NCBI RefSeq assembly: GCF_001017435.1
Contig: NZ_CP011371.1
Location: 2,418,001 to 2,482,000, forward strand
Source: Caldimonas brevitalea
GTDB taxonomy: Bacteria; Pseudomonadota; Gammaproteobacteria; Burkholderiales; Burkholderiaceae_C
Length of the DNA: 64,000 nucleotides
Direction of reading: 5' to 3'
In this document: in pieces, positions 16,643-27,038 of the stretch
Numbering within the stretch: position 1 is the stretch's first letter
How the letters are laid out: every line of letters starts with the position of its first letter
Notes under the pieces: model-generated
Database searches by the model: none
The model's input: only the letters and a program-made list of their open reading frames with translations
What the model was told of the DNA's origin: nothing
Made by a program: the position numbers and the translations under genes

Positions 16643-17155
16643 ATGGCCACCAGCAGCCAGAAATTCATTGCCAGGAACCGTGCGCCGCGCGTGCAGATCG
16701 AGTATGACGTCGAGTTGTACGGCGCCGAGAAGAAAGTCCAGCTGCCCTTCGTGATGGGGGTGTTGTCCGACCTGTCCGGCAAACCCGCCGACCCGCTGGC
16801 GCCGGTGGCCGACCGCAAGTTCCTCGACGTCGACGTCGACAACTTCGACTCGCGCATGAAGTCGATGAAGCCGCGCGTCGCCTTCCAGGTGCCCAACACA
16901 CTGACCGGCGAAGGCAACATCGCCGTCGATATCACCTTCGAAAGCCTCGACGACTTCTCGCCGGCCGCCGTGGCCAAGAAGGTCGACGCGCTGAACAAGC
17001 TGCTCGAAGCTCGCCAACAGCTGGCCAACCTGGTCACCTACATGGACGGCAAGACCGGCGCCGAAGAGCTGATCGCCAAGGTGCTGAACGACCCCGCATT
17101 GCTGCAGTCGCTGGCCGTGAACAAGAAACCCACCGAGGAAGGCGGGGCGGCCTGA
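16643..17155 (+). CDS. tssB: T6SS sheath small subunit TssB (VipA)
   Basis: 170 residues, a full-length TssB. Signature parts are RVQIEYDVELYG, LPFVMGVLSDLSG and a C-terminal helix VDALNKLLEARQQLANLVTYMDG that interlocks with TssC. It polymerises with TssC into the contractile sheath around the Hcp tube. It has a clear ribosome site (GTAGGAGA) and precedes tssC by 40 bases. Confidence 0.97.
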   Translation: MATSSQKFIARNRAPRVQIEYDVELYGAEKKVQLPFVMGVLSDLSGKPADPLAPVADRKFLDVDVDNFDSRMKSMKPRVAFQVPNTLTGEGNIAVDITFESLDDFSPAAVAKKVDALNKLLEARQQLANLVTYMDGKTGAEELIAKVLNDPALLQSLAVNKKPTEEGGAA

Positions 17156-17195
17156 AGGCGCTCGTGAACTCGCTCGTATCACTCAGGAGTCACTG

Positions 17196-18689
17196 ATGGC
17201 TGACATGCAACAACAGCAAACCCAGCTCGAGGGCGTCACCCTCGAGGGCAACGAGCTGACCTCGCTGCTGCAAAAAGAATTCAAGCCCAAGACCGACGAA
17301 GCCAAGTCGGCGGTCGAGCAGGCCGTGCAGACGCTGGCCCAGCAGGCTTTGTCGCAGACCAAGCTGATCGGCAACGACGTGGTCAAGTCGATCGAGGCGA
17401 TGATCGCCGAGATCGACAAGAAGCTGTCGGACCAGATCAACCTGATCCTGCACAACCCCGATTTCCAGAAGCTCGAAGGCGCCTGGCGCGGCCTGCACTA
17501 CCTCGTCAACAACACCGAGACCGACGAGCAGCTGAAGATCCGCGTGATGAACATCTCCAAGGTCGACCTTGGCAAGACGCTCAAGCGCTACAAGGGCACC
17601 GCCTGGGACCAGAGCCCGATCTTCAAGCGCGTCTATGAAGAAGAGTACGGCCAGTTCGGCGGCGAGCCGTTCGGCTGTATGGTGGGCGACTACTTCTTCG
17701 ACCACAGCCCGCCCGACGTCGAGCTGCTGGGCGAGATGAGCAAGGTCTGTGCGGCCGCCCACATGCCCTTTATCAGCGGCGCGTCGCCGACGACGATGCA
17801 GATGGAGACCTGGCAGGAGCTGGCCAACCCGCGCGACCTGACCAAGATCTTCACGACGCCGGAATACGCGGCCTGGCGTTCGCTGCGCGAGTCCGACGAT
17901 TCGCGCTACATCGGCCTGGCGATGCCGCGCTTCCTGTCGCGTTTGCCGTACGGTGCACGCACCAACCCGGTCGAAGAGTTCGACTTCGAGGAAGACACCG
18001 GCGCGGCCGACCACCACAAGTACACCTGGGCCAATGCCGCCTATGCGATGGCGACCAACATCAACCGCTCCTTCAAGGAGTTCGGCTGGTGCTCGCGCAT
18101 CCGCGGCATCGAGTCGGGCGGCGCGGTCGAGGGCCTGCCGGCCCACACCTTCCCGACCGACGACGGCGGTGTGGACATGAAGTGTCCGACCGAGATCGCG
18201 ATCTCCGACCGGCGCGAGGCCGAGCTGGCCAAGAACGGCTACATGCCGCTGGTGCACCGCAAGAACAGCGACTTCGCCGCCTTCATCGGCGCGCAGTCCC
18301 TGCAGAAGCCGGCCGAGTACGACGACCCGGACGCGACCGCCAACGCCAACCTGGCCGCGCGCCTGCCGTACCTGTTCGCGACCTGCCGCTTCGCGCACTA
18401 CCTGAAGTGCATCGTGCGCGACAAGATCGGCTCGTTCAAGGAACGCGACGACATGCAGCTGTGGCTGCAGAACTGGATCACGCAATACGTGGACGGCGAC
18501 CCCGCCCACTCATCCGAATCGACCAAGGCGCGCAAGCCGCTGGCTGCCGCTGAAGTCGTGGTGGAGGAAGTAGAAGGCAACCCCGGCTACTACACCTCTA
18601 AATTCTTCCTGCGACCGCACTATCAGCTCGAAGGCTTGACCGTCTCCTTGCGGTTGGTGTCCAAGCTGCCGTCAGTCAAGGGGGCATAA
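17196..18689 (+). CDS. tssC: T6SS sheath large subunit TssC (VipB)
   Basis: 497 residues, the standard length. It shows EGAWRGLHYLVNNTETD, LLGEMSKVCAAAHMPF, RFLSRLPYGARTNPVEEF and a conserved C-terminal YQLEGLTVSLRLVSKLP. It forms the bulk of the contractile sheath and is recycled by ClpV. It is followed by a 96-base gap with a modest stem-loop (CCGGC/GCCGG at 18715-18733) before hcp1, possibly separating the highly expressed tube gene from the sheath genes. Confidence 0.97.
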   Translation: MADMQQQQTQLEGVTLEGNELTSLLQKEFKPKTDEAKSAVEQAVQTLAQQALSQTKLIGNDVVKSIEAMIAEIDKKLSDQINLILHNPDFQKLEGAWRGLHYLVNNTETDEQLKIRVMNISKVDLGKTLKRYKGTAWDQSPIFKRVYEEEYGQFGGEPFGCMVGDYFFDHSPPDVELLGEMSKVCAAAHMPFISGASPTTMQMETWQELANPRDLTKIFTTPEYAAWRSLRESDDSRYIGLAMPRFLSRLPYGARTNPVEEFDFEEDTGAADHHKYTWANAAYAMATNINRSFKEFGWCSRIRGIESGGAVEGLPAHTFPTDDGGVDMKCPTEIAISDRREAELAKNGYMPLVHRKNSDFAAFIGAQSLQKPAEYDDPDATANANLAARLPYLFATCRFAHYLKCIVRDKIGSFKERDDMQLWLQNWITQYVDGDPAHSSESTKARKPLAAAEVVVEEVEGNPGYYTSKFFLRPHYQLEGLTVSLRLVSKLPSVKGA

Positions 18690-18785
18690 GCCGCACCTGG
18701 GCTTACTGAGGGACCGGCTCATGAGGGGCCGGCGAAGAAGACGCAGTACTTTTATCAACGCTGTCATTGCAAATAGGAGCGCGAC

Positions 18786-19268
18786 ATGGCTGTAGATATG
18801 TTTTTGAAGATTGACGACGTCAAGGGCGAGTCGGTTGATGCGAAGCACAAGGGCACGATCGACGTGCTGGCCTGGAGCTGGGGCTTGTCCCAGTCCGGCA
18901 CCACCCACCTGGGTGGTGGCGGCGGCTCGGGCAAGGTGTCGGTGCAAGACATCTCCCTGACCAAGTACGTCGACAAGTCGACCCCGACCCTGATGCTGGC
19001 CTGCTGCAACGGCAAGCATTACAAGGAAGCCGTGCTGACGGTGCGCAAGGCCGGCGAGAAGCCGCTCGAGTACATCAAGATCACGATGAAGGAAGTCATC
19101 GTGGCCAACCTCAGCACCGGCGGTTCGGGCGGCGAAGACCGTCTGACCGAGAACCTGACGCTGAACTTCGCCGAGTTCAAGGTCGAGTACACCCCGCAGA
19201 AGCCGGACGGTTCGGGCGAAGCGGTGGTCGAGTCGGCCTGGAACATCGCCGAGAACGTCAAGGTCTAA
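18786..19268 (+). CDS. hcp: Hcp (TssD), T6SS tube protein, copy 1
   Basis: 160 residues. The Hcp fold is seen in MAVDMFLKIDDVKGES, IDVLAWSWGLSQSG, VQDISLTKYVDKSTP and VEYTPQKPDGS. Hexamers stack into the inner tube that is expelled, and the lumen chaperones small effectors. The long gap from tssC, the good ribosome site (AGGAG) and a strong hairpin just after its stop suggest separate, high-level expression. Confidence 0.97.
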   Translation: MAVDMFLKIDDVKGESVDAKHKGTIDVLAWSWGLSQSGTTHLGGGGGSGKVSVQDISLTKYVDKSTPTLMLACCNGKHYKEAVLTVRKAGEKPLEYIKITMKEVIVANLSTGGSGGEDRLTENLTLNFAEFKVEYTPQKPDGSGEAVVESAWNIAENVKV

Positions 19269-19285
19269 CGCAACCGCGTGACCCT

Positions 19286-19318
19286 GCGCAGGCCCCATGT
19301 GGGCCTGCGCCTTCTTGT
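19286..19318 (+). terminator. Strong stem-loop after hcp1
   Basis: A perfect 10-bp stem GCGCAGGCCC / GGGCCTGCGC with loop CATGT, then CTTCTTGTT. It starts 17 bases after the hcp1 stop. It could be a partial terminator or an mRNA-stabilising 3' hairpin that sets hcp1 output apart from the downstream genes. Confidence 0.75.
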
Positions 19319-19382
19319 TAACGCGCCGTGCGTGGACCAAGACGCCACGACGCGGACCACGTCTGTTGAACGGAAGCCTGCC

Positions 19383-19865
19383 ATGTCTTACGGCGATATG
19401 TTTCTCAAGGTCGACGGCACTCGCTCAGGGGGCATCAAGGGCGAGGCGAACGACCAGATCCACCGCGACGAGATCGACGTCGTCGGCTGGTCCTGGGGCA
19501 TGCGGTCGGCCAGCGCGATGAGCGGCGCGGGCACGTCGGCCAAGACCACCGTCGAATCCCTGCACGTGACCAAGGAAGTCGACGCCGCGTCGACCGCCCT
19601 GATGTCGGTCATGCGCAACAACGAATTGCTGAAGAAGGTGGTGCTGTCGGTGCGCAAGTCGGGCGGCCTGCCGATCGACTATCTCGTCGTCACGCTCGAG
19701 CAGGCGCGCATCACGTCCTACGACGTGACCACGCTGAGCGACGCCAACGACATCCTGGCCGAGCGCATCACCTTCTCGTTCCAGAAGATCCTGGTCGAAT
19801 ACAGCGCCCAGGACGACAGAGGCATCAAGAAGGGCAGCAGCAGCTTCACCGCGGAGGTGAACTGA
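19383..19865 (+). CDS. hcp: Hcp (TssD), T6SS tube protein, copy 2
   Basis: 160 residues from ATG 19383. It is Hcp-like (MFLKVDG, DEIDVVGWSWGM, VTKEVDAAST, ITFSFQKILVEYSAQD) but clearly diverged from copy 1: the stretch after the first strand and the C-terminus (KKGSSSFTAEVN) differ. It may form mixed tubes or carry different cargo. Only 1 base separates its stop from tagJ. Confidence 0.93.
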   Translation: MSYGDMFLKVDGTRSGGIKGEANDQIHRDEIDVVGWSWGMRSASAMSGAGTSAKTTVESLHVTKEVDAASTALMSVMRNNELLKKVVLSVRKSGGLPIDYLVVTLEQARITSYDVTTLSDANDILAERITFSFQKILVEYSAQDDRGIKKGSSSFTAEVN

Positions 19866-19866
19866 C

Positions 19867-20706
19867 ATGGCCGACCTGCTCAACTCCGAAGCCCATTTGC
19901 GCGCGGGCGACCCCGCGGCCGCCCTCAAGGCGCTGCAAGACGAAGTGCGGGCCAAGCCGGCCGATGCGAAGAAGCGCGTGTTCTTGTTCCAGCTGCTGTG
20001 CGTGCTGGGGCAATGGGAGCGCGCGCTGAACCAGCTCAACGTCGCCGCCGAACTCGACCCGTCCACGCTGGCGATGGCGCAGACCTATCGCGAAGCGATC
20101 AAGTGCGAGCTGCTGCGGGCTCAGGTGTTCGAGGGCCGCAAGGTGCCGATGCTGTTCGGCGAGCCCGAGCCCTGGATCGCGCTGCTGCTCGAAGCACTGC
20201 TGCGCGAGGGCCAGGGCCAGGCCGCCGATGCGCGCGCCTTGCGCGACCAGGCGTTCGAGCAGGCGCCGGCCGGCACCGGCAAGCTGGGCGAGACGCCGTT
20301 CGCCTGGATTGCCGACGCCGACATGCGGCTCGGCCCGGTGCTCGAAGTCATCATCAACGGCAAGTACTACTGGGTGCCGTTCGCCCGGCTCGCCAAGCTG
20401 ACGCTGGAAGCGCCCGCCGACCTGCGTGACGCGGTCTGGATGCCCGCCCACCTGCAATTCGAAAACGGCGGCGAAACGGTCGGCTTGATCCCCACCCGCT
20501 ACGCCGGGAGCGAGAGTGCCGGCGACGGCCTGCTGGCGCTGTCGCGCAAGACGGTCTGGCAGGAGCCGTCGGCCGGGTTTTATGTCGGTAGCGGCCAGCG
20601 TGTGCTGACCACCGACGGCGGCGACGTGCCCTTGATGGACGTGCGCTCGATCGAGTGGGACCTTGCGCCCGCCGACACGTCCGCCGAAACGCCGGCAACG
20701 GAGTGA
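19867..20706 (+). CDS. tagJ: T6SS accessory protein TagJ (ImpE/SciE)
   Basis: 279 residues. The N-terminal half is TPR-like helical (HLRAGDPAAALKALQDEVRA, LLCVLGQWERALNQLNVAAEL). The C-terminal half carries the ImpE domain (LEVIINGKYYWVPFARLAKL, then VGLIPTRYAGSE). In Pseudomonas, TagJ binds TssB and ClpV and modulates sheath recycling. It sits between hcp2 and tssE, its normal place. Confidence 0.93.
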   Translation: MADLLNSEAHLRAGDPAAALKALQDEVRAKPADAKKRVFLFQLLCVLGQWERALNQLNVAAELDPSTLAMAQTYREAIKCELLRAQVFEGRKVPMLFGEPEPWIALLLEALLREGQGQAADARALRDQAFEQAPAGTGKLGETPFAWIADADMRLGPVLEVIINGKYYWVPFARLAKLTLEAPADLRDAVWMPAHLQFENGGETVGLIPTRYAGSESAGDGLLALSRKTVWQEPSAGFYVGSGQRVLTTDGGDVPLMDVRSIEWDLAPADTSAETPATE

Positions 20707-20713
20707 GCACGAC

Positions 20714-21220
20714 GTGGCAGAACTGACCCCGCAGGAGCGGCTCCAACCGGCCTTGCTCGACCGCCTGACCGACGACGATCCGTCGAAGACGGTCGAGCCG
20801 CGCGAACAGCGGGTGCTCAGCAAGACCCGGCTGCGCGAGGCGGTACTGCGCGACCTGGCGTGGTTGTTCAATGCCACGCGGATGTCGGGCGAGGTCGATT
20901 GGGCACGGCATCCGCATGCCTGTCGCTCGGTGATCAACTTCGGCCTGCCGGCGCTGTCGGGCGAGACCGCGTCGACGCTCGACATCGTCAACCTCGAAAG
21001 CGAGGTCAAGCGCTCCATCCTCGACTTCGAGCCGCGCATCATGGCGTCGAGCCTGAAGGTCGAGGCGCTGGTGTCGGAGCTGCAGATGGATCACCACAAC
21101 GTCGTCAGCCTGAAGATCTCGGGTCACCTGTGGGCGCAGCCGGTGCCGTTCGAGTTGCTGCTGCGCACCGAGGTCGACCTCGAAACCGGGCAGGTCGAGA
21201 TCCAGGAACTGACCCGCTGA
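20714..21220 (+). CDS. tssE: T6SS baseplate protein TssE (gp25-like)
   Basis: 168 residues from GTG 20714. It carries the gp25/lysozyme-like motif of phage baseplates (LREAVLRDLAWLFNATR, CRSVINFGLPALSG) and a C-terminal LLLRTEVDLETGQVEI. With TssF and TssG it forms the wedge that starts sheath assembly. It begins 7 bases after the tagJ stop. Confidence 0.94.
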   Translation: MAELTPQERLQPALLDRLTDDDPSKTVEPREQRVLSKTRLREAVLRDLAWLFNATRMSGEVDWARHPHACRSVINFGLPALSGETASTLDIVNLESEVKRSILDFEPRIMASSLKVEALVSELQMDHHNVVSLKISGHLWAQPVPFELLLRTEVDLETGQVEIQELTR

Positions 21221-21304
21221 GTCGCTTCCCGTGCCGATGTATTTGCCCCTGCTTGCCCGCGCGGCCCATGCCGCCCGGCACCTTTGATCGAGTCGTAGGA
21301 CACC

Positions 21305-23179
21305 ATGGACCCCCGGCTGCTGCGCTACTACAACCAGGAACTGCAACATCTGCGCGAGATGGGGGCCGAGTTCGCCCAGCAGTTCCCCAAGATCGCCGGC
21401 CGCCTCGGCATGGACGGCATCGAAGTCGCCGACCCGTATGTCGAGCGCTTGCTGGAAGGTTTCGCCTTCCTCGCCGGCCGTGTGCAGCTCAAGATCGACG
21501 CCGAGTTCCCGCGCTTCACGCAGCGGCTGCTCGAGATCGTCTACCCCAATTACCTCGCGCCGATGCCGGCGATGGTGATGGCGCAGTTCCGGCCCGACCT
21601 GAACGACGGCAACCTGGCGCGCGGCTTCAAGATCGCGCGCGGCAGCACGATGCGCAGCCTGCTGGGCAAGGGCGACGAGACGCCGTGCCAGTTCCGCACC
21701 GCGAGCGACGTGACGATGTGGCCGATCGAGATCGCCTCGGCCGCGTACTTCTCGTACGCCCCGGACCTGCCGCTCAACCAGGTGCCGGGCGGTCGCCGTA
21801 TCAAGGGCGGCGTGCGGCTGCGTCTGCGTTGCACCGCCGGCCTCAACTTCAACCAGATCGAGCTGGACTCGCTGCGCCTGCATTTGTCCGGCGGCGACGA
21901 CATCGCCTACAAGCTCTACGAGGCCATCCTCGGCAGCACGATGGGCGTGATGGTGTTGCCGCCGCAGCGGCCGGTGGTGTGGCAACAGATGCTGCCGTCG
22001 ACCACGGTGGTGCCGGCCGGCTTCGGCGACGACGAGGCGCTGCTGCCGACGGGGCTGCGCAACTTCCAGGGTTACCGGCTGCTGCAGGAGTATTTCAGTT
22101 TCCCGCAGCGCTTCATGATGTTCGACATCCAGGGGCTGGCCCCGGCCCTGCGCCGCCACAACGGCAACGAGATCGAGGTCGTGCTGCTGCTGGAACGCGG
22201 TGACGCCTCGCTCGAAAACGTCGTCGACGCCGGCAACTTCTCGCTCTATTGCGCGCCGGCGATCAACCTGTTCGAGCGGCGCTGCGACCGTATCCACATC
22301 AGCGACAACCAGCACGACTACCACGTGGTGCCGGACCGCACCAAGCCGATGGACTTCGAGGTCTACGACGTGCTCTCGGTCACCGGCTACGGTGTCGGCG
22401 CCGACAGCGAGCACCGCTTCCTGCCGTTCTATGCCGCCTTCCATGCCAAGGAAGCGGGGCACCAGGCGTATTACAGCCTGCAGCGCGAGCCGCGCTTGCT
22501 GTCGACCGAACAAAAGCGCCGCGGCGCCCGCTCCAGCTACGTGGGCAGCGAGGTCTATCTGTCGCTGGTCGACCCGAAGGAGGCGCCGTTCAGCGAAGAC
22601 CTGCGCCAGCTGGCCGTCACCGCCTTGTGCACCAACCGCGACCTGCCGCTGCACATGCCGCTGGGCGCCGGCAAGACCGACTTCGTGCTCGACATGGCCG
22701 CGCCGGTCGAGAGCGTGCGGGCCTTGCGCGGGCCGTCGCGGCCGCATTCGGCCATCCGCGAGGGCACGGCCAGCTGGAAGTTCGTCAACCAGCTGTCGCT
22801 CAACTATCTGTCGCTGGTCGACACCGACGAGCGCGAAGGTGCGGCCGCGCTGCGTGACCTGCTGTCGCTCTATGCGCAAAGCGGCGACGCCAGCCTGCTC
22901 AAGCAGATCGACGGTCTGCGCAGCGTGCGCACCCAGCCGACGGTGCGGCGCTTCCCGGTGCCCGGCCCGATCACCTTCGGCCGCGGCCTCGAGATCCAGC
23001 TCGAGGTTGACGAGTTCGCCTTCCAGGGCGCCAGTGCCTTTTTGTTCGGCGCGGTGCTGGCAAGCTTCTTCGGCCGCTACGTCTCGATCAATTCCTTCAC
23101 CGAAACCGTGCTGCGCTCGACCAGCCGCGGCGAGCTGATGCGTTGGGTGCCGAAGTGCGGAAGCCGAGCCATCCTGTGA
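21305..23179 (+). CDS. tssF: T6SS baseplate protein TssF
   Basis: 624 residues, normal for TssF. It opens with the family signature LLRYYNQELQHLREMG and DPYVERLLEGFAFLAGRVQ, and has LEIVYPNYLAPMPAM shortly after. It is the largest baseplate wedge subunit and pairs with TssG. It overlaps the start of tssG by 25-37 bases, indicating translational coupling. Confidence 0.97.
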   Translation: MDPRLLRYYNQELQHLREMGAEFAQQFPKIAGRLGMDGIEVADPYVERLLEGFAFLAGRVQLKIDAEFPRFTQRLLEIVYPNYLAPMPAMVMAQFRPDLNDGNLARGFKIARGSTMRSLLGKGDETPCQFRTASDVTMWPIEIASAAYFSYAPDLPLNQVPGGRRIKGGVRLRLRCTAGLNFNQIELDSLRLHLSGGDDIAYKLYEAILGSTMGVMVLPPQRPVVWQQMLPSTTVVPAGFGDDEALLPTGLRNFQGYRLLQEYFSFPQRFMMFDIQGLAPALRRHNGNEIEVVLLLERGDASLENVVDAGNFSLYCAPAINLFERRCDRIHISDNQHDYHVVPDRTKPMDFEVYDVLSVTGYGVGADSEHRFLPFYAAFHAKEAGHQAYYSLQREPRLLSTEQKRRGARSSYVGSEVYLSLVDPKEAPFSEDLRQLAVTALCTNRDLPLHMPLGAGKTDFVLDMAAPVESVRALRGPSRPHSAIREGTASWKFVNQLSLNYLSLVDTDEREGAAALRDLLSLYAQSGDASLLKQIDGLRSVRTQPTVRRFPVPGPITFGRGLEIQLEVDEFAFQGASAFLFGAVLASFFGRYVSINSFTETVLRSTSRGELMRWVPKCGSRAIL

Positions 23180-24243
23180 AACTGTGGCAAGCCCTCGAGG
23201 CTGCCCCGTACCGCCACGATTTCTATTGGGCGATGCGGCGCATCGAGTGCCATTACACCGACAAGCCGCGCCTGGGCCTGGGCCAGCGCCCGGTCGACGA
23301 GCCGATCCGTCTCGGCCAGGAGCCGGCGCTCGACTTCGCCCCGGCCTCGCTGTCGGGCTTCAAGCCGGCGACCGGCGGTTATCCACCACGGCTAGAGGTG
23401 CGATTTTTCGGCGTGTTCGGCCCCAACGGCCCGTTGCCGCTGCACCTGACCGACTACGCCCGCGAACGCCTGCTGCACCACGGCGACCGCAGCATGGCGC
23501 GGTTCGCCGACGTGTTCCACCACCGCATGCTGCTGCTGTTCTACCGCGCCTGGGCGCAGGCGCAGCCGACGGTGGCGCTCGACCGTCCGAAGGATGACCG
23601 GTTCGCGAGTTATGTCGGCTCCCTGTTCGGCATCGGCGCGCCCACCTTGCAGCGGCGCGACGCGATGCCCGACAACGCCAAGCTGCATTTCGCCGGGCTG
23701 CTGGTGCGCCAGGCCCGCAATGCCGACGGCTTGTGCGCCTTTTTGCAAGGCTATTTCGGGCTGCCGACGCAGATCGAACCGTTCGTCGCGCACTGGATGC
23801 AACTGCCGCAGCACCAGCGCACCCGGCTGCAGCGCGAGCCCGACACCGGCAAGCAGCTGGGCGTGGGCGCCGTGCTCGGCAAGCGGGTCTGGGACCGCCA
23901 GCACAAGTTCCGGGTCCACCTGGGCCCGCTAACGATGTCCGAGTATCTGCAGTTCCTGCCCGGCGGCGAGGCGCTCGAGCCGCTGGTGGCCGCGGTGCGG
24001 CAGTACATCGGCTTCGAGCTCGACTGGGACGTGCGCTTGATCCTGCGCGCCGACCAGGTGCCACCCGGCCGGCTCGGCAAGCACGCGCGCCTTGGCTGGA
24101 CCTCCTGGGCCGGCCGGCGCCGCGACGCGAGCGACGCCCACCCCTTGACCCTGAACCCCGAGCAGGTGCGCAGCCGGATGACCCGGCGGCCCGCCACGCC
24201 CACCCACCCCACGACCACCCCCCGCGCGGATGCCGCTGGATGA
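23155..24243 (+). CDS. tssG: T6SS baseplate protein TssG
   Basis: 362 residues from GTG 23155; a TTG at 23143 would add four. It shows the TssG pattern: LEAAPYRHDFYWAMRRIEC, GQRPVDEPIRLGQEP, FFGVFGPNGPLPLHLTDYA and LRADQVPPGRLG. It completes the TssE-TssF-TssG wedge. The final 35 residues are a Pro/Thr/Arg-rich tail beyond the usual domain. The overlap with tssF makes the exact start uncertain. Confidence 0.94.
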   Translation: MRKPSHPVKLWQALEAAPYRHDFYWAMRRIECHYTDKPRLGLGQRPVDEPIRLGQEPALDFAPASLSGFKPATGGYPPRLEVRFFGVFGPNGPLPLHLTDYARERLLHHGDRSMARFADVFHHRMLLLFYRAWAQAQPTVALDRPKDDRFASYVGSLFGIGAPTLQRRDAMPDNAKLHFAGLLVRQARNADGLCAFLQGYFGLPTQIEPFVAHWMQLPQHQRTRLQREPDTGKQLGVGAVLGKRVWDRQHKFRVHLGPLTMSEYLQFLPGGEALEPLVAAVRQYIGFELDWDVRLILRADQVPPGRLGKHARLGWTSWAGRRRDASDAHPLTLNPEQVRSRMTRRPATPTHPTTTPRADAAG

Positions 24244-24267
24244 CGAACCGTATCGAAGGAGAGAACC

Positions 24268-26991
24268 ATGAGTGAGATCAGCCGAGTGGCGCTGTTCGGC
24301 AAGCTGAACAGCGTGGCCTACAAGGCCGTCGAGGGTGCAACCGTGTTCTGCAAGCTGCGCGGCAACCCTTACGTCGAGCTGGAGCACTGGGTGTCGCAGA
24401 TCGTCCAGGTGCAAGACAGCGATTGGCACCGCATCATCCAGCACTTCGGGCTCGACGTCTCGGTGCTGGCCAAGGACATCACCAATGCGCTCGACCGGCT
24501 GCCGCGCGGCGCAACGGCCATCTCCGACCTGTCCGACCACATCACCAATGCGGTGGAGCGTGGCTGGGTCTACGGCTCGTTGAAGTACGGCGAGTCGCAG
24601 GTGCGCACCGGCCACGTGCTGGTCGGCTTGCTGAAGACCTCGTTCCTGCGCAGCGCCTTGCTGGCGATCTCGCGCCAGTTCGAGCGCATCCGCCCCGACG
24701 ATCTGGCCGAAGACTTCGCCAAGATCGTCGCCGGCTCGCCGGAAGAGGGCATGCGCCCCACCGACGGCACCGGCATGGCCGGTGCCGCGCCGGGCGAGGC
24801 GAGCGGCGCGATGGCCGCGCCGCAGATGGGCAAACAAGAGGCGCTGAAGAAGTTCACCGTCGACCTGACCGAGCAGGCCCGCGCCGGCAAGATGGACCCC
24901 ATCGTCGGCCGTGACGACGAGATCCGCCAGGTGATCGACATCCTGATGCGTCGGCGCCAGAACAACCCGATCCTGACCGGCGAGGCCGGCGTCGGCAAGA
25001 CCGCCGTGGTCGAAGGTTTCGCTCAGCGTATCGTCAAGGGCGACGTGCCGCCGGCGCTCAAGGATGTCGAGCTGCGCACCCTCGACATCGCGCTGCTGCA
25101 GGCCGGTGCCAGCATGAAGGGCGAGTTCGAGCAGCGCTTGCGCCAGGTGATCGAGGAAGTGCAGGCCTCGCCCAAGCCCATCATCCTGTTCATCGACGAA
25201 GCCCACACGCTGGTCGGCGCCGGCGGCGCGGCCGGCACCGGCGACGCGGCCAACCTGCTGAAGCCGGCGCTCGCGCGCGGCACGCTGCGGACCGTGGCGG
25301 CCACCACCTGGGCCGAGTACAAGAAATACTTCGAGAAAGACCCGGCGCTGACGCGGCGCTTCCAGGTGGTGCAGGTCGACGAGCCGTCGGAGCAGAAGGC
25401 CATTTTGATGCTGCGCGGTGTCGCCAGCATGATGGAGAAGCACCACAAGGTGCAGATCCTCGACGAGGCGCTCGAAGCCGCGGTCAAGCTGTCGCACCGC
25501 TACATCCCGGCGCGCCAGCTGCCGGACAAGGCCGTCAGCCTGCTCGACACCGCGTGCGCGCGGGTCGCCGTGAGCCTGCACGCCACCCCGGCCGAAGTCG
25601 AAGACAGCCAGCGCCGCATCGAGGCGCTGGAAACCGAGCTGGCCATCATCGGCCGTGAAAAGACCATCGGCATCGACACCACCGAACGCGAGGCGGCCGC
25701 CAACACCTTGCTCACTGCCGAGCGCGAACGGCTGGCCGTGCTGAGCGAACGCTGGACGCAGGAAAAAACCCTGGTCGACCAGCTGCTGGCGATCCGTGCC
25801 CAGCTGCGCGGCGGCGTGCGCGCCGTCGAAGGCACCGGCAGCACGCTCGAAGCCAAGGCCGAGGCCGCGACGCCCGACGAGCACAAGCTGACCGACACCG
25901 ACCGCGCCGCGCTGCTGGAGCAGCTCAAAGGCGTGCAGGCCCAGCTGGTCGCGCTGCAAGGCGAGAGCCCGCTGATCCTGCCGACGGTGGACTACCAGGC
26001 GGTGGCGAGCGTGGTGGCCGACTGGACCGGCATCCCGGTCGGCCGCATGGCGCGCAACGAGATCGAGACCGTGCTCAACCTGCCCAAGGCGCTGGGGCAG
26101 CGCGTGATCGGCCAGGACCATGCGATGGAGATGATCGCCAAGCGCATCCAGACCACGCGCGCCGGGCTCGACAACCCCAACAAGCCGATCGGCGTGTTCA
26201 TGCTGGCCGGCACCTCGGGCGTCGGCAAGACCGAAACCGCGTTGGCGCTGGCGGAAGCCTTGTATGGCGGCGAGCAGAACCTGGTCACGATCAACATGAG
26301 CGAGTTCCAGGAAGCCCACACGGTGTCGACGCTGAAGGGCGCCCCCCCGGGCTATGTGGGGTACGGCGAAGGCGGCGTGCTGACCGAAGCGGTGCGACGC
26401 AAGCCCTACAGCGTGGTGCTGCTCGACGAGGTCGAGAAGGCTCACCCCGACGTCCACGAGATGTTCTTCCAGGTGTTCGACAAGGGTTTCATGGAAGACG
26501 GCGAGGGCCGCTTCATCGACTTCAAGAACACGCTGATTTTGCTGACCACCAACGCCGGCACCGAGCTGATCTCCAGCATGTGCCGCGACCCCGAGCTGCT
26601 GCCCGACCCGGAAGGCCTGGCCAAGGCACTGCGCGAACCGCTGTTGAAGATCTTCCCGCCCGCGCTGCTGGGCCGGCTGGTCACCATTCCCTACTATCCG
26701 TTGTCGGACGAGATGCTGGGCCGCATCGTCAAGCTGCAGCTGGGCCGCATCAAGAAGCGCATCGAAGAGCGCCACAAGGTGCCGTTCGAGTATTCGGACG
26801 AGGTGATCCAGCTGGTCGTCTCGCGCTGCACCGAGAGCGAGTCGGGCGGCCGCATGATCGACGCCATCCTCACCAACACCATGCTGCCCGACCTGTCACG
26901 CGAGTTCCTGACCCGCATGATGAAGGGCGAGACGGTGCCGAAGGTGAAGGTGGGCGTCGCCGACAACAATTTCTCGTACAGCTTCGAGTGA
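24268..26991 (+). CDS. clpV: T6SS AAA+ ATPase ClpV (TssH)
   Basis: 907 residues. The Clp N domain (about 10-150) is followed by AAA1 with Walker A GEAGVGKT and Walker B ILFIDEAH, a coiled-coil middle domain (about 400-540), AAA2 with Walker A GTSGVGKT and Walker [10 protein letters not shown], and a C-terminal ClpB D2-small domain. It disassembles contracted TssBC sheath for reuse. It lies 24 bases after tssG with a GGAGAG ribosome site. Confidence 0.97.
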   Translation: MSEISRVALFGKLNSVAYKAVEGATVFCKLRGNPYVELEHWVSQIVQVQDSDWHRIIQHFGLDVSVLAKDITNALDRLPRGATAISDLSDHITNAVERGWVYGSLKYGESQVRTGHVLVGLLKTSFLRSALLAISRQFERIRPDDLAEDFAKIVAGSPEEGMRPTDGTGMAGAAPGEASGAMAAPQMGKQEALKKFTVDLTEQARAGKMDPIVGRDDEIRQVIDILMRRRQNNPILTGEAGVGKTAVVEGFAQRIVKGDVPPALKDVELRTLDIALLQAGASMKGEFEQRLRQVIEEVQASPKPIILFIDEAHTLVGAGGAAGTGDAANLLKPALARGTLRTVAATTWAEYKKYFEKDPALTRRFQVVQVDEPSEQKAILMLRGVASMMEKHHKVQILDEALEAAVKLSHRYIPARQLPDKAVSLLDTACARVAVSLHATPAEVEDSQRRIEALETELAIIGREKTIGIDTTEREAAANTLLTAERERLAVLSERWTQEKTLVDQLLAIRAQLRGGVRAVEGTGSTLEAKAEAATPDEHKLTDTDRAALLEQLKGVQAQLVALQGESPLILPTVDYQAVASVVADWTGIPVGRMARNEIETVLNLPKALGQRVIGQDHAMEMIAKRIQTTRAGLDNPNKPIGVFMLAGTSGVGKTETALALAEALYGGEQNLVTINMSEFQEAHTVSTLKGAPPGYVGYGEGGVLTEAVRRKPYSVVLLDEVEKAHPDVHEMFFQVFDKGFMEDGEGRFIDFKNTLILLTTNAGTELISSMCRDPELLPDPEGLAKALREPLLKIFPPALLGRLVTIPYYPLSDEMLGRIVKLQLGRIKKRIEERHKVPFEYSDEVIQLVVSRCTESESGGRMIDAILTNTMLPDLSREFLTRMMKGETVPKVKVGVADNNFSYSFE

Positions 26992-27038
26992 CGCGGCCCG
27001 GTCGGCGTGAGCACCACCACGGAAAGGACAGGTAGGCG

